From contig JAKOYD010000131.1 in the NCBI GenBank assembly GCA_029780695.1, positions 1 to 64,000 on the forward strand: 64,000 nt of DNA, read 5' to 3'. Of this stretch, positions 38,201 to 46,550 are shown piece by piece (position 1 is the first letter of the stretch; every line of letters begins with the position of its first letter). The notes under the pieces were generated by a model that saw only the letters and a program-made list of their open reading frames with translations, searched no databases and had not been told where the DNA came from. The DNA comes from Pseudomonadota bacterium (GTDB lineage: Bacteria > Pseudomonadota > Gammaproteobacteria > Burkholderiales > Burkholderiaceae_C). The position numbers and the translations under genes were made by a program.

Positions 38201-38368
38201 GGCCGAGGCGCCGGCGTAGCGCACGCTCACCGTGACCACCGGCTCGTCGATCTTGGGGTATTCGCGCACCGCCAGGCGCTGAAAGCTGACCAGCCCGACC
38301 AGCAGGATCAGCAGCGACAGCACAGTGGCGAACACCGGGCGGCGAATGGAGACTTCGGCGAGCTGCAT
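35279..38368 (-). CDS. RND efflux pump, inner-membrane transporter (HAE1-like)
   Basis: A 1029-residue AcrB-type drug/proton antiporter. It starts MQLAEVSIRRPVFATVLSLL, typical of the family, with 12 spans and two large periplasmic loops. TM4 has the proton-relay Asp pair in GLVVDDAIVMLENI, and TM10-12 include a FVPTMYALL-like end. It resembles the MexF/MdtBC-like or hydrophobe/amphiphile exporters; substrates are not predictable. Its adaptor gene lies 73 bases upstream on the same strand. No outer-membrane channel gene is present, so a TolC-like protein from elsewhere would be needed. Confidence 0.95.
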   Translation of the reverse strand: MQLAEVSIRRPVFATVLSLLILLVGLVSFQRLAVREYPKIDEPVVTVSVRYAGASAEVIESQVTKPLEDSIAGIDAVDVITSISRPEQAQISVRFRLEKDADTAAAEVRDRVSRVRNKLPQAIDEPVIAKVEADAFPVIWLAFSSDKRSPLEINDLINRVVKARLQTVTGVADVRIFGERKYAMRVWLDPDRLAAYKLTTQDVEDAIRRSNLEVPAGRIESRQREFSVTSQTDLVKPAQFEQVVVKSVNGFAVRMRDVARVEEGPAEERSAVRLNGSPAISTGIIRQATANPLELSKGVRAMLPRLQEDLPSDVKIDIANDNSVFIQHSVNAVYHTIVEAIVLVALVVFVFLRTVRASIIPIVTIPVSLIGAFALMSLAGFSINTLTLLALVLAIGLVVDDAIVMLENIYRHIEDGMEPFSAAIVGAKEIGFAIVAMTLTLVAVYAPLAFTPGRTGRLFIEFALALAGAVLVSGFVALTLSPMMCSLLLKHNPKPGRFDRFMERALTALENAYGLLLSRVLHGWRWLVVCVMLACAVAIAWIYPQMRQELSPLEDRGVVLANINAPDGATLQFTDRYARQLERMGEQYPEFDRIFANIGNPTVSQGSVVYRAVDWNERHRSTLQIARELQPKFNQLAGVTAFPITPPSLGQGFRERPINFVVQTSDSYANLNRVMRQLMDEVSKNPGFVAPDLDLRLSKPELRIDVDRERAADLGVPVESVARAIETMLGGRVVTRYKRDAEQYDVIVQTAGSGRATPEDIDRIQVRGRGEAMIPLSSLVTVRESVAPRELNHFGQRRSATLTANLAPDYSLGQALAFLDQTSNKVLKTGYTTDLNGISREFRSSQGALVIVFVLALLFIFLVLAAQFESFVDPLIIMFSVPLSMIGALLALQLTGGSINVYSQIGLITLVGLVTKHGILIVEFTNQLRQRGEAMLPALVHASQQRLRPILMTTGAMVLGAVPLALGTGAGAESRQQIGWVIVGGMSVGTLLTIFVVPTMYALLARKAVPGARTTPVEDAREAHPVHQG

Positions 38369-38381
38369 GGCGCGGGCTCTC

Positions 38382-38432
38382 TTCAGCTATTCAATGTATA
38401 GCGCCCGGCGAGCACAGACGGGCGCTGGGCGG
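38382..38432. repeat. ATAGCT/GCGCTTG repeat in the RND operon gap
   Basis: CAGCTATTCAATGTATAGC then GCCCGGCGAGCACAGACGGG and CGCTGGGCGG. It fills the short space between adaptor and pump genes and may affect their relative expression. Confidence 0.65.
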
Positions 38433-38441
38433 CAGAAAGCA

Positions 38442-39812
38442 TCATGAACGGCGCTGCGGCGCGCCGCCCGGCAGCCCGCACGGGCTGGGGCCGGCCGGCG
38501 GTTTGACCAGCGGCAGCGCGGCCATCGGCCGGGCGCCTGCGGCGCCCTGGGCTTGGGGCGCCGCAGGTGCGCTCGGCGCCGCGCTGGCGCCGGCCGCGCT
38601 GGCAACACTGGCGCCACTGGCCGGGGCGCGCACGCCACCGTCCGGCACGCCGGCGCCCGCCAGCCGCACGGTCTGCCCGTCGCGCTGCACGCGCTGGTGC
38701 CCGGCGGTGACCACGCGGTCGCCCACGGCCAGGCCGGTGACGATTTCCACCTGGCCGGGCAGGCGCTGGCCGGTCGTCACCGCCACGCGCTGGGTGGTGA
38801 AGACCGGCTTGTCGCCCGCGTCGGCACGCGTCAGCCGCAGCACGCTGAGCGAGCCGCCCTGGCTGACGATGGCTTCTTCCGGCACCATCAGCGCCTCGCG
38901 CGGGGCGCCCAGTTCGGTTTCGACGCGCGCGAACATGCCGGGGCGCAGTTGCAGCGCGCGGTTGTCGATGCAGCCGCGCACGTTGAGCGCGCGGCCATTG
39001 GCGTCGATCTGCGGGTCGACCGCCTGCACCTGCGCGGCGAAGACGCGGTCGGGCAGCGCGTCGACCTGCACGCGGGCGGTCTGCCCCGGGCGCACGCGCG
39101 ACTGCAGGCGCTCGGGCAGGCGGAAGTCGACGAACATGGCCGACATGTCTTCCAGGTTGACGATGTTGTCGCCTTCCTTCAGGTAGTCGCCCACGCTGAT
39201 GTTGCGCAGGCCCGCCACGCCGTCGAACGGCGCCAGCACGCGCATGCGCGCGGCGGTGGCGCGGGCCAGGTCGAGCTTGGCGCGCGCCACTTTCTCGGCG
39301 GCGGCGCTTTCGTCCACCCCGCGCGGGCTGATGAAGCCGCGGCCAGACAGGTCGACGTTGCGCCGATGGTTGGTCTGCGCAATGCCCAGTTCGGCCTGCG
39401 CCTGCTGCACCTGGGCCTGCTGCAGCTTGTCGTCCAACTGCACCAGCAACTGACCGCGCCGCACGCGCTGGCCGTCGCGGAAATGGATCTGCACCACGCG
39501 CCCGCCCACTTCGGAGCGCACCAGCGTGCCCTGCCGCGAGCGCAGCGAACCGACGGCGTTGACGTCTTCGGCCACCGGCTGCACGCGCACCAGCGTGGAC
39601 TCGACCACCACCGGGCCGCCGCCACCGCCCGCGCCCGCGCCGCCCCCGCTAGCACCGCCGCCACCGCCCTGCCCCGCTGGCCGCGCCGCGCTGGCCACGG
39701 CCACGGGACGCGCTTCACCGCTCGGCCCGCCGCGCTGCAACCACCACGCACCCGTGCCCAGCGCCACGAGCGCGCCGATGGCAACCAAGGGCACCCACTT
39801 AGACCGGGTCAT
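38442..39812 (-). CDS. RND efflux periplasmic adaptor subunit
   Basis: A 456-residue membrane-fusion protein. It starts MTRSKWVPLVAIGALVALGT, a membrane anchor. A low-complexity Gly/Ser stretch follows (about residues 48-66), then the lipoyl-type half motif (LVRSEVGGRVVQIHFRDGQRV), a coiled-coil hairpin (QQAQAELGIAQTNHRRN) and beta-barrel regions (RMRVLAPFDGVAGLRNISVG; LRPGMFARVETEL). The C-terminal tail of about 75 residues is Ala/Pro-rich and longer than usual. It forms the bridge between the RND pump just downstream and an outer-membrane channel. Start at 39812 gives the anchor; the longer frame is not supported. The 213 bases before it hold no recognisable gene. Confidence 0.93.
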   Translation of the reverse strand: MTRSKWVPLVAIGALVALGTGAWWLQRGGPSGEARPVAVASAARPAGQGGGGGASGGGAGAGGGGGPVVVESTLVRVQPVAEDVNAVGSLRSRQGTLVRSEVGGRVVQIHFRDGQRVRRGQLLVQLDDKLQQAQVQQAQAELGIAQTNHRRNVDLSGRGFISPRGVDESAAAEKVARAKLDLARATAARMRVLAPFDGVAGLRNISVGDYLKEGDNIVNLEDMSAMFVDFRLPERLQSRVRPGQTARVQVDALPDRVFAAQVQAVDPQIDANGRALNVRGCIDNRALQLRPGMFARVETELGAPREALMVPEEAIVSQGGSLSVLRLTRADAGDKPVFTTQRVAVTTGQRLPGQVEIVTGLAVGDRVVTAGHQRVQRDGQTVRLAGAGVPDGGVRAPASGASVASAAGASAAPSAPAAPQAQGAAGARPMAALPLVKPPAGPSPCGLPGGAPQRRS

Positions 39813-40025
39813 GACCAGCGGCCCCGCGCAGGGACGAAAAACGGCGACGATGCGGCAGCATGGGCTGTCAGTGTGTAGGCAAAACCGTGATTTAGCCACA
39901 TCGCCATGCGCCAAGCTGACTGGCAGCCGACCACGGGGGCAACTTCACCTGTGATTTACAAAAAAATGTTGGCCATCAGCGTAGGCTTGCGGCGCCGTCG
40001 GCCGCCCCGCGTGACCGGCACCCCA

Positions 40026-40469
40026 TCAGCCGCCGGCGCGCGGCACGCCCCGGTTGGCCAGTTGGTCGGCGCGTTCGTTTTCGGGGTGGCCCGCGTGCCC
40101 TCGCACCCAATGCCAGTGGATGCGGTGGCCCGCGCCCGACACCAGCGCGTCGAGCTTCTGCCAGAGGTCGACGTTCTTCACCGGCTGCCCGGTGGAGGTG
40201 CGCCAGCCCTTGGCCTTCCAACCCGCGATCCAGGCGGTGATGCCCTGGCGCACGTACTGGCTGTCCAGATAAAGGTCGATCTCGCACGGCCGCTTGACCG
40301 CGCTCAGGCCTTCGATGACGGCCGTCAACTCCATGCGGTTGTTGGTGGTCATGGCTTCGCCGCCGAACAATTCCTTTTCGTGGCCAGTCGCGCGCAGCAG
40401 CACGCCCCAGCCGCCCGGCCCGGGGTTGCCCTTGCAGGCGCCGTCGGTGTAGATCTCGATGCGATTCAC
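40026..40469 (-). CDS. rnhA: Ribonuclease HI
   Basis: A 147-residue cytoplasmic endonuclease that degrades the RNA of RNA-DNA hybrids. The first catalytic Asp is in [16 protein letters not shown], the Glu in [13 protein letters not shown], the next Asp in LYLDSQYV, and the last Asp in NERADQLAN with the flexible His in [12 protein letters not shown]. Size is standard (E. coli 155). The start is a GTG at 40469 and overlaps the stop of the methyltransferase gene by four bases (GTGA), so the two are translationally coupled. Confidence 0.97.
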   Translation of the reverse strand: MNRIEIYTDGACKGNPGPGGWGVLLRATGHEKELFGGEAMTTNNRMELTAVIEGLSAVKRPCEIDLYLDSQYVRQGITAWIAGWKAKGWRTSTGQPVKNVDLWQKLDALVSGAGHRIHWHWVRGHAGHPENERADQLANRGVPRAGG

Positions 40470-41251
40470 GGTGATGATTCAGTATGCGTTGTCGGGGCGG
40501 CGCGGTTAGCTACAGAAGCAGGAGCACCGACGGGCACCGGTGCCGTCTTCCAGGCAGCGCCCACCAGCTTGGCGCCGTGCGTGCGCTTGACGGCCACCAG
40601 GCAGTAGGCGGCGCCAAACACCGGCCACCAGCGCGCACCGGCGCGGTCCATCCATTCGAAGCGCGCCAGGCCGCGTTCGCTGCGCGCAGCGGGGCGCCAG
40701 CAGCCAAAGGTCAGCGATTCCAGTTCAAACTGCAGCAGCCGCAGCCAGTCGCGCAGCCGCCAGTGGCTGATGAATTCGTTTGCCTGCGGCAGAAACGGCT
40801 GCGCGCTGCCGACCGGCAGCTTGAGTTGCGCGCGCCATTGCCGCAAGCCCCACAGGCTGGCCGGATTCAGCCCCGCAATCGCCACCCGCCCCTCGTGCAC
40901 CAGCACGCGGTGCACTTCGCGCAAGGTGGCGTGCGGATCGGGGCTGAATTCGAGCGTGTGCGGCAGCACCACCAGGTCGACGCTGGCTTCGGCGAACGGC
41001 AGCGCCGTCGGGTCCATGACCAGCGAGGGGCCGACGACGGCCCCATTCAAGCCCTGGTCATCGCCCGCCGGACGCGGCGGCGTCGCGGCCAGCCAGCGGT
41101 GCGGCATGCGGTTGGCGGCCAGGGTATCGATGTTGCCCAACCCCACCTGCAGCGCGTGGTAGCCGAACACGTCGGCCAGCGCAGTCTCGAACTGCGCGCG
41201 CTCCCAGTTCAGCAGGTACTGGCCGGGCGGCGACTGAAACCAATCGGTCAT
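40466..41251 (-). CDS. Class I SAM-dependent methyltransferase
   Basis: A 261-residue methyltransferase. Motif I is degenerate (ALQVGLGN), but the downstream [20 protein letters not shown] with the acidic/post-motif pattern and [20 protein letters not shown] fit Methyltransf_11. The typical betaproteobacterial arrangement is gloB divergent from this gene followed by rnhA, as here; the target of the methyltransferase is not known. The C-terminal tail (about residues 240-261) is Ala/Pro/Thr-rich and its DNA includes a GTTAGCTACAG box resembling the palindromic repeat. Start at 41251 ([14 protein letters not shown]) is canonical for this group. Confidence 0.9.
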   Translation of the reverse strand: MTDWFQSPPGQYLLNWERAQFETALADVFGYHALQVGLGNIDTLAANRMPHRWLAATPPRPAGDDQGLNGAVVGPSLVMDPTALPFAEASVDLVVLPHTLEFSPDPHATLREVHRVLVHEGRVAIAGLNPASLWGLRQWRAQLKLPVGSAQPFLPQANEFISHWRLRDWLRLLQFELESLTFGCWRPAARSERGLARFEWMDRAGARWWPVFGAAYCLVAVKRTHGAKLVGAAWKTAPVPVGAPASVANRAAPTTHTESSP

Positions 41252-41254
41252 GCG

Positions 41255-41360
41255 CCCCCCTGCGGCACTGCGCGCCTTTCGCAGGGAGAGGCGACGACGT
41301 GGGCGGCCGGCGCAGGTACGGCCGCGGCGTTCCGGCATGGCCTGCTCCACAGGCTTGCTG
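41255..41360. repeat. Long dispersed repeat, copy B (diverged)
   Basis: CACTGCGCGCCTTTCGCAGG, then GGCCGGCGCAGGTACGGCC and GGCATGGCCTGCTCCACAGG. It shares its core with copies A (18517-18640) and C (46045-46180). It lies in the gap between the methyltransferase and gloB; nothing else is recognised at 41361-41480. Confidence 0.65.
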
Positions 41361-41500
41361 CGCTGGTCGGCCACGCGCATGCCGACCGGGCGCGCCACGC
41401 CAAGCCCCCGCCCTGTGGGCCACGTGTGGCCGCGCGCGGGGTTTGGGACGCTGGGGATGTAAAGATGGGTTGCAAGGCTCGGGACGGTGGCAGCGGTTTT

Positions 41501-41506
41501 TATAAT
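41501..41506 (+). promoter_or_regulatory. Perfect -10 box before gloB
   Basis: TATAAT ends nine bases before the gloB ATG at 41516; the transcript would start within about three bases of the ATG. No Shine-Dalgarno is present. Confidence 0.6.
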
Positions 41507-41515
41507 CCGCCGCTC

Positions 41516-42283
41516 ATGGATTTGATTGCGCTTCCCGCTTTTTCCGACAACTACTTCTGGCTGCTGCACAACGGCGCCGATGCGCTGGTGGTGGACCCGG
41601 GCGACGCAGCGCCCGTGCAGGCCGCGCTGGCAACGCACGGTTTGCGGCTGTCGGACATTCTAGTCACGCACCACCACGCCGATCACACGGGCGGCGTGGC
41701 CGCCTTGCGCGCGGCCACCGGCGCCCGCGTGTTCGGCCCTGCGCGCGAACGCATTCCCGAGCCGTTCACGCCGCTGGCCGGCGGCGACGTGGTGCAGGCC
41801 CTGGGCGTGGGCTGGCGCGTGATCGACGTGCCGGGGCACACGGCGGGGCACATTGCCTACTTCGCACCGGATGTTGACGGCGCGCCGCTGCTTTTTTGCG
41901 GCGACACGTTGTTTTCAGGCGGCTGCGGGCGCCTGTTCGAAGGCACGCCCTCGCAGATGCTGGCCTCGCTCGACGCGCTGGCCGCCTTGCCCGCCGACAC
42001 GCGGGTGTGTTGCGCGCACGAATACACGCTGTCCAACCTGCGCTTTGCGCGCGCGGTCGAGCCGGGCAACGCGGCGCTGGCGGACTACGAGCGGCACTGT
42101 CAGCAACTGCGCGCCGAAGGCCAGCCCACGCTGCCTTCCACCATCGGCACGGAGCACGCCATCAACCCATTCCTGCGCAGCCGCGAACCCGCGGTGGCCC
42201 GGTCGGTGCGCAAGCGCGCGCCCGCCGCAACCGACGAAGTGGCGGTGTTCGCCGCGCTTCGCCAATGGAAAAACGAGTTTTGA
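41516..42283 (+). CDS. gloB: Hydroxyacylglutathione hydrolase (glyoxalase II)
   Basis: A 255-residue metallo-beta-lactamase-fold thioesterase that splits S-lactoylglutathione to lactate and glutathione, ending methylglyoxal detoxification. The metal motif is [10 protein letters not shown] near residue 52, followed by [28 protein letters not shown] and the substrate-binding [12 protein letters not shown]. The C-terminal glutathione-binding part ends FLRSREP...[11 protein letters not shown]. Start at 41516 is canonical ([17 protein letters not shown]) and close to a TATAAT box. The gene overlaps mltD by one base (TGATG), so both are cotranscribed. Confidence 0.97.
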   Translation: MDLIALPAFSDNYFWLLHNGADALVVDPGDAAPVQAALATHGLRLSDILVTHHHADHTGGVAALRAATGARVFGPARERIPEPFTPLAGGDVVQALGVGWRVIDVPGHTAGHIAYFAPDVDGAPLLFCGDTLFSGGCGRLFEGTPSQMLASLDALAALPADTRVCCAHEYTLSNLRFARAVEPGNAALADYERHCQQLRAEGQPTLPSTIGTEHAINPFLRSREPAVARSVRKRAPAATDEVAVFAALRQWKNEF

Positions 42284-44004
42284 TGAACAGATTTCTAGGC
42301 TTGGCGCTGGCCGCCAGCATCGCCCTGGCCGGCTGCGCCGCGCCCGGCACGTCTTCGCCAGGCAGCAGCGGCGGCACTGCCACCACCCGCGGCGTGGCCC
42401 GGTCGGGCGAGATGCCCGACGTCGCGGTGTCCGAACTGCGCGGCACCAGCGTGGCTGCACTGGAAGCGCCGGCCGACTTGTGGGACCGCATCCGCCGCGG
42501 CTACGCCATGCCGGAGATGGAAGGCGATCTGGTGACGCGGCACGAGCAGTGGTACGGCACGCGGCCGGACTACATCGAGCGCATGGTTAGCCGCTCGCGC
42601 CTGTACATCTTCCACATCGTCGAAGAGCTGGAATTGCGCGGCATGCCGACCGAGCTGGCGCTGCTGCCCTACATCGAATCGGCCTTCAACCCGCAGGCCG
42701 TCAGCAGCGCCAAGGCGGCCGGCATGTGGCAGTTCATGCCGGCCACGGGGCGCGACTTTCAGTTGCGGCAGAACATGTTCCGCGACGACCGTCGCAACGT
42801 GCTGGACTCGACCCGCGCGGCGCTCGACTACCTGCAGAAGCTGCACGACATGTTCGGCGACTGGCACCTGGCGCTGGCCGCCTACAACTGGGGCCAGGGC
42901 AACGTCAAGCGCGCCATCGAACGCAACCAGGCCGCCGGTCTGTCCATCGGCTACATGGACCTGAACATGCCGGCCGAGACGCGCAACTACGTGCCCAAGC
43001 TGCAGGCGGTCAAGAACATCATCGCCAATCCACAACGTTATGGCACGGTGCTGCCGCTGATCGAGAACCACCCCTTCTTCGACACCGTCGACATCAAGCA
43101 CGACATCGACGTGGAAACCGCGGCGCGCATGGCCGAAGTGCGGGTGGAGGACTTCAAGGCGCTCAATCCGTCGCAGCGCAAGCCGGTGATCTTTGCCGCC
43201 GGCACGCCGCAGATTCTGCTGCCCTGGAACAACGCCGCCGTCTTCCAGCAGAAGCTGGCCAAGGCCGACCCGGCGTCGCTGGCCTCATGGACGGCGTGGG
43301 TGGCACCGTCCACCCTGCCCTCGCGCGAAGTCGCCAGCCGCTTCGGCATGGACGAGGAAGACTTCCGCGAGATGAACAACATCCCGCGCGGCATGGTGAT
43401 CAAGGCCGGCTCCACGCTGCTGGTGCGCCGCGCGGGCCAGGCCGGCGCGGTGGCCGAAAGCGTCGTCAACAACGCGCACCTGGCGTACACGCCCGAGATC
43501 GTGCTCAAGCGCACCAGCGTGCGCGCGCGCAAGGGCGATTCCATCGCCACCGTGGCCGCGCGCTACGACCTGCCCGCCGCCACCGTGGCGGGCTGGAACC
43601 ACACCAGCGCCCGCGCTGGCCTGAAGCGCGGTCAGGCGGTGGTGCTGTTCCTGCCGGTGCGCGCCGCCGCCGCAGCTGCGCGCGAAGGGCTGGAAGCCGC
43701 ACGCCGCGAACAGGCCGAGGAACGCCGCGCCCGCGCCAGCACGACGGCGGCCGAGCGCAAGCGCGATGCGCGGCAAGCGCGCGAGACCCACGGCGCCGCC
43801 AAGCGTGGGCGTGCCGACCGCCAGGCCAGCACCCACGACAGGGACAAAAGCAAGGACAAGGCCAAGGACAAGGCGGGCTCCAAGCGCGAATCCGCGAAAA
43901 CCGCCGCGGCCAAGGCCAAGCCCGCCCAGTCGGACGGCAAGGCCAGACCAGCCAAGTCAGCGCCCAAGCCCGCCAACAAGGCGGCGGCCAAGCCCAAGCG
44001 CTGA
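42283..44004 (+). CDS. mltD: Membrane-bound lytic murein transglycosylase D
   Basis: A 573-residue lipoprotein that cleaves peptidoglycan glycan strands to 1,6-anhydro products. The lipobox is LAGCAAPG (Cys18). The SLT domain has the catalytic Glu in LPYIESAFNPQAVS, AAGMWQFMPATGR and AYNWGQGNVKRAI. Two LysM-like regions follow (SREVASRFGMDEEDFREMNN; ARKGDSIATVAARYDLPAAT). The last roughly 95 residues are a Lys/Ala/Arg-rich low-complexity tail (KDKAKDKAGSKRESAKTAAA), which may bind envelope polyanions. It starts within the gloB stop codon. It converges on the ABC receptor gene, 22 bases away. Confidence 0.95.
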   Translation: MNRFLGLALAASIALAGCAAPGTSSPGSSGGTATTRGVARSGEMPDVAVSELRGTSVAALEAPADLWDRIRRGYAMPEMEGDLVTRHEQWYGTRPDYIERMVSRSRLYIFHIVEELELRGMPTELALLPYIESAFNPQAVSSAKAAGMWQFMPATGRDFQLRQNMFRDDRRNVLDSTRAALDYLQKLHDMFGDWHLALAAYNWGQGNVKRAIERNQAAGLSIGYMDLNMPAETRNYVPKLQAVKNIIANPQRYGTVLPLIENHPFFDTVDIKHDIDVETAARMAEVRVEDFKALNPSQRKPVIFAAGTPQILLPWNNAAVFQQKLAKADPASLASWTAWVAPSTLPSREVASRFGMDEEDFREMNNIPRGMVIKAGSTLLVRRAGQAGAVAESVVNNAHLAYTPEIVLKRTSVRARKGDSIATVAARYDLPAATVAGWNHTSARAGLKRGQAVVLFLPVRAAAAAAREGLEAARREQAEERRARASTTAAERKRDARQARETHGAAKRGRADRQASTHDRDKSKDKAKDKAGSKRESAKTAAAKAKPAQSDGKARPAKSAPKPANKAAAKPKR

Positions 44005-44026
44005 CTGACGGCGGGCCGACGGCGCG

Positions 44027-45085
44027 TCAGCCTGCCGGCGTGCCGGCGCCGATGCCCGACACCTGAAAGCGCTGTTTGGCGCGGCGCGCGAAGTCATTGG
44101 TGTAGGTGGCGCCCGGCGACTGCGCGCGCACCGTGCCGCCGCTTGGAAAGTACTGCGACACGATGCGGTGCGCCACCGCCACACCCTCCTCGGACACCAT
44201 GCCGTCGGGCGACAGCGCCTCGCGCGCCTTTTCGAGCGCAGCCAGGTAAATGGCGCGGTCGCCATACATGTAAGCCTCGGGCACGGCGCGCACGATATCG
44301 CTGGGGCCAGCCGTCTGCAGCCATTTCAGCGCCCGCACCACGGCATGGGTCAGCGCCTGCACCGTGGGCGCGTAGCGCACCACAAACGCCTGCGGCGCGT
44401 ACAGGCAGGCGCCAGGCATGGGGCCGCCGTACAAGTCCTGCGTGCCGCGCAGCGAGCGTGTGTCGGCCAGCACGCGAATGTCGCCGCGAAACTCCAGCAT
44501 GCTGATCACCGGGTCGATGCTGGAGATGGCGTCGACGCGCCCTTCGCGCACCGCGCTGGCGGCCGCCGTCGACGTGCCGACACCAACGTACTCAACGTCG
44601 GTGGGCAACAAGCCGTGGCGCGCCAGCAGCATCTGCGCGAACCAGTGCGTCAAAGAATCGGGCGCCGACACGCCAATGCGATGGCCCTTGAGCTGCGCCA
44701 GCGCCCTGGCATCGGGCACGACGCGCGGATTCGCGCCAAACACCACCTGCGGCGCGCGCCCCAGAAACACGAACGCGCGGCAGCTGTAGCCACGCTGGCG
44801 CAGCAAGATGGCGTGTTCGAGCCCGCCGAGGGCCACGTCGGCCCGGCCCTGCAACATCGACTGCTGTGCCAGGCTGCCGCCGGCATGGTCCAGCAGTTCG
44901 ACGTCCAGGCCTTCGTCGCTGAAGTAATTGAGCTGTTCGGCAACGGCCAGCGGCAAGCAGTACAGCGCTGTCTTGCCGCCGACGGCGATGGCGATTTTTC
45001 GCTTGTCCTGCAGCGACTGCGCGCGCGCCACGCCCACAGCCGCCGCCGCCGCCACGGCCGTGCGCAGCCAGCGGCGGCGTGTCAT
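44027..45085 (-). CDS. ABC transporter periplasmic substrate-binding protein (NMT1/SsuA-like)
   Basis: A 352-residue exported receptor. A twin-arginine signal (MTRRRWLRTAVAAAAAVGVA) is followed by IAVGGKTALYCLPLAVAEQL, FSDEGLDVELLDHAGGSLA and GRADVALGGLEHAI, the layout of the NMT1/THI5 and sulphonate/nitrate receptor group. GHRIGVSAPDSLTHWF is the domain-linking region. The ligand is unknown; no permease or ATPase gene is next to it, so it is an orphan within this window. The start at 45085 is chosen for the signal; one at 45124 would add 13 residues. Confidence 0.85.
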   Translation of the reverse strand: MTRRRWLRTAVAAAAAVGVARAQSLQDKRKIAIAVGGKTALYCLPLAVAEQLNYFSDEGLDVELLDHAGGSLAQQSMLQGRADVALGGLEHAILLRQRGYSCRAFVFLGRAPQVVFGANPRVVPDARALAQLKGHRIGVSAPDSLTHWFAQMLLARHGLLPTDVEYVGVGTSTAAASAVREGRVDAISSIDPVISMLEFRGDIRVLADTRSLRGTQDLYGGPMPGACLYAPQAFVVRYAPTVQALTHAVVRALKWLQTAGPSDIVRAVPEAYMYGDRAIYLAALEKAREALSPDGMVSEEGVAVAHRIVSQYFPSGGTVRAQSPGATYTNDFARRAKQRFQVSGIGAGTPAG

Positions 45086-45384
45086 TGGGACGGGTGATGG
45101 ACGATGAATGGCTGGGTGAAACATGGCGCAGTGCAATCCATCCGACGGTAGCGCAAGCCTTGCGGCCAGGGCATCGGCAGCTACCCGCATGGGGTTTGTG
45201 TGTAGGGTCGGTCGCGCGGTCAGGAGGAAGTCAGGCTCGCGCCCTGAACACGCCGCAACAAGCGTGCGACAGTGCCAGCGCGGGCGCTGCGGCCATGCTC
45301 GGTGAATGCGCGTCTGCCGCGGCTCTGACGCACGCAGATACACGACATGAAGCTATCAAAAACAAAGCAACCGAGCGCCGGCGA
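45086..45384. other. Gap between ABC receptor and recR genes
   Basis: About 300 bases without a supported gene. Near 45345-45395 there is a partial palindromic repeat (GAAGCTATCAAAAAC, GAGCGCCGGCGATCAGCGCC) that runs into the recR 3' end. Nothing else is recognised. Confidence 0.5.
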
Positions 45385-45975
45385 TCAGCGCCGGTCGGCC
45401 AGTGCATGCGCGATGGTGCCGAGGTCGACGTATTCCAGTTCGCTGCCGGCCGGCACACCGCGCGCCAGGCGTGTGACGGTAAGCCCGCGGCTCTTGAGTG
45501 TCTGCCCGATGACGTGCGCGGTGGCTTCGCCCTCGGCGGTGAAGTTGGTGGCCAGGATCACCTCCTGCACCGTGCCATCCAGCGCGCGCTCGATCAGTTT
45601 GTGCACACCGATATCGCGCGGGCCGATGCCGTCGAGCGGACTGAGTTTGCCCATCAGCACGAAATAGCGGCCATTGAACGCCGCCGTGCGCTCAAGCGCC
45701 GCCTGGTCGGCTGGCGTTTCGACCACCGCCAGCTTGCTGGCGTCGCGCCGAGGGTCGCGGCAGGTCGCGCAGACCTCGCTTTCAGTGAAGGTGTGGCACA
45801 GCGTGCAATGCCGCACCTGCGCCACCGCGTCCTGCAGCGACCGCGCCAACAACTGCGCACCGTCGCGGTCGTGCTGCAACAAATGAAACGCCATGCGCTG
45901 CGCCGAACGCACACCCACCCCCGGCAAGCGCCTGAGTGCTTGCACCAGGGTGTCGAGGCTGTGGGTGTCGGACAT
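45385..45975 (-). CDS. recR: Recombination protein RecR
   Basis: A 196-residue DNA repair protein that, with RecF/RecO, loads RecA at gaps. The helix-hairpin-helix [19 protein letters not shown] lies at residues 15-35, the zinc finger [16 protein letters not shown] at about 57-72, and the Toprim region [14 protein letters not shown] and LGGL-like end ([15 protein letters not shown]) after it. Length is standard. In most proteobacteria recR follows dnaX and ybaB; here the order is kept but 208 bases containing a long repeat separate it from ybaB. Confidence 0.97.
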   Translation of the reverse strand: MSDTHSLDTLVQALRRLPGVGVRSAQRMAFHLLQHDRDGAQLLARSLQDAVAQVRHCTLCHTFTESEVCATCRDPRRDASKLAVVETPADQAALERTAAFNGRYFVLMGKLSPLDGIGPRDIGVHKLIERALDGTVQEVILATNFTAEGEATAHVIGQTLKSRGLTVTRLARGVPAGSELEYVDLGTIAHALADRR

Positions 45976-46044
45976 TTTGGGGTTGAGCGTTGGGAGTGGG
46001 GCCTTGGGAGTGGGGCACGCTTAGGCACGCGCACAAACGGATCG

Positions 46045-46180
46045 AACGGCCGCGGAGCAGGCCATCCCAGCGAACGCCGCGGAAGGGCTTGGCCCGCCCG
46101 CTGGCGTTGTCACCCTTCCCGCGCAGCGCAGCGAAGCGAGAGAAGGGGGAAGCGGCGTCAGCCGCTCAGGGGGATGAACC
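46045..46180. repeat. Long dispersed repeat, copy C (reverse orientation)
   Basis: ACGGCCGCGGAGCAGGCCAT, then AACGCCGCGGAAGGGC, CTGGCGTTGTCACCC and CAGCCGCTCAGGGGGATGA. It is the reverse complement of copy A's order. It separates ybaB from recR. Confidence 0.75.
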
Positions 46181-46183
46181 TGT

Positions 46184-46519
46184 TTAAAACGGGAACTTCA
46201 TGCCCGACGGCAGCCCCGGCATGCCCGCTGGCATCAGCTTGCCCATCTTTTCGGCCGACAGTTCCTCGGCCTTGCGCACGGCGGCGTTGAAGGCGGCGGC
46301 GACCAGGTCTTCGAGCATGTCCTTGTCGTCGGCCAGCAGGCTCGGGTCAATCGTGACGCGCTTGACGTCGTGCTTGGCGGTCATCAGCACCTTGACCAAA
46401 CCGGCGCCGGATTCGCCTTCGACCTCCATCAATGCCAGCTCGTCCTGCGCTTTCTTCAGGTTGTCCTGCATGGCCTGGGCCTGCTTCATCAGGCCGGCGA
46501 GTTGTCCTTTGTTGAACAT
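46184..46519 (-). CDS. ybaB: YbaB/EbfC nucleoid-associated protein
   Basis: A 111-residue DNA-binding protein with the pattern of YbaB/Ebf[21 protein letters not shown] at the start, then [20 protein letters not shown] and ITIDPSLL-like ([18 protein letters not shown]), and an extended Met/Pro-rich C-terminus ([16 protein letters not shown]). It forms dimers on the nucleoid. It is 31 bases from the dnaX stop and in the same direction, so cotranscribed. A palindrome (GCATCAA/TTGATGC, 46548-46567) overlaps the dnaX end. The start at 46519 has AAGGAATA upstream. Confidence 0.96.
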   Translation of the reverse strand: MFNKGQLAGLMKQAQAMQDNLKKAQDELALMEVEGESGAGLVKVLMTAKHDVKRVTIDPSLLADDKDMLEDLVAAAFNAAVRKAEELSAEKMGKLMPAGMPGLPSGMKFPF

Positions 46520-46550
46520 CGGTATTCCTTCGGTTTTCAGATTCAATGCA

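Noticed and set aside
36479-38401. A 640-codon open frame antisense to the RND pump gene
   Set aside because: Shadow frame with no recognisable protein; the pump gene explains the region.
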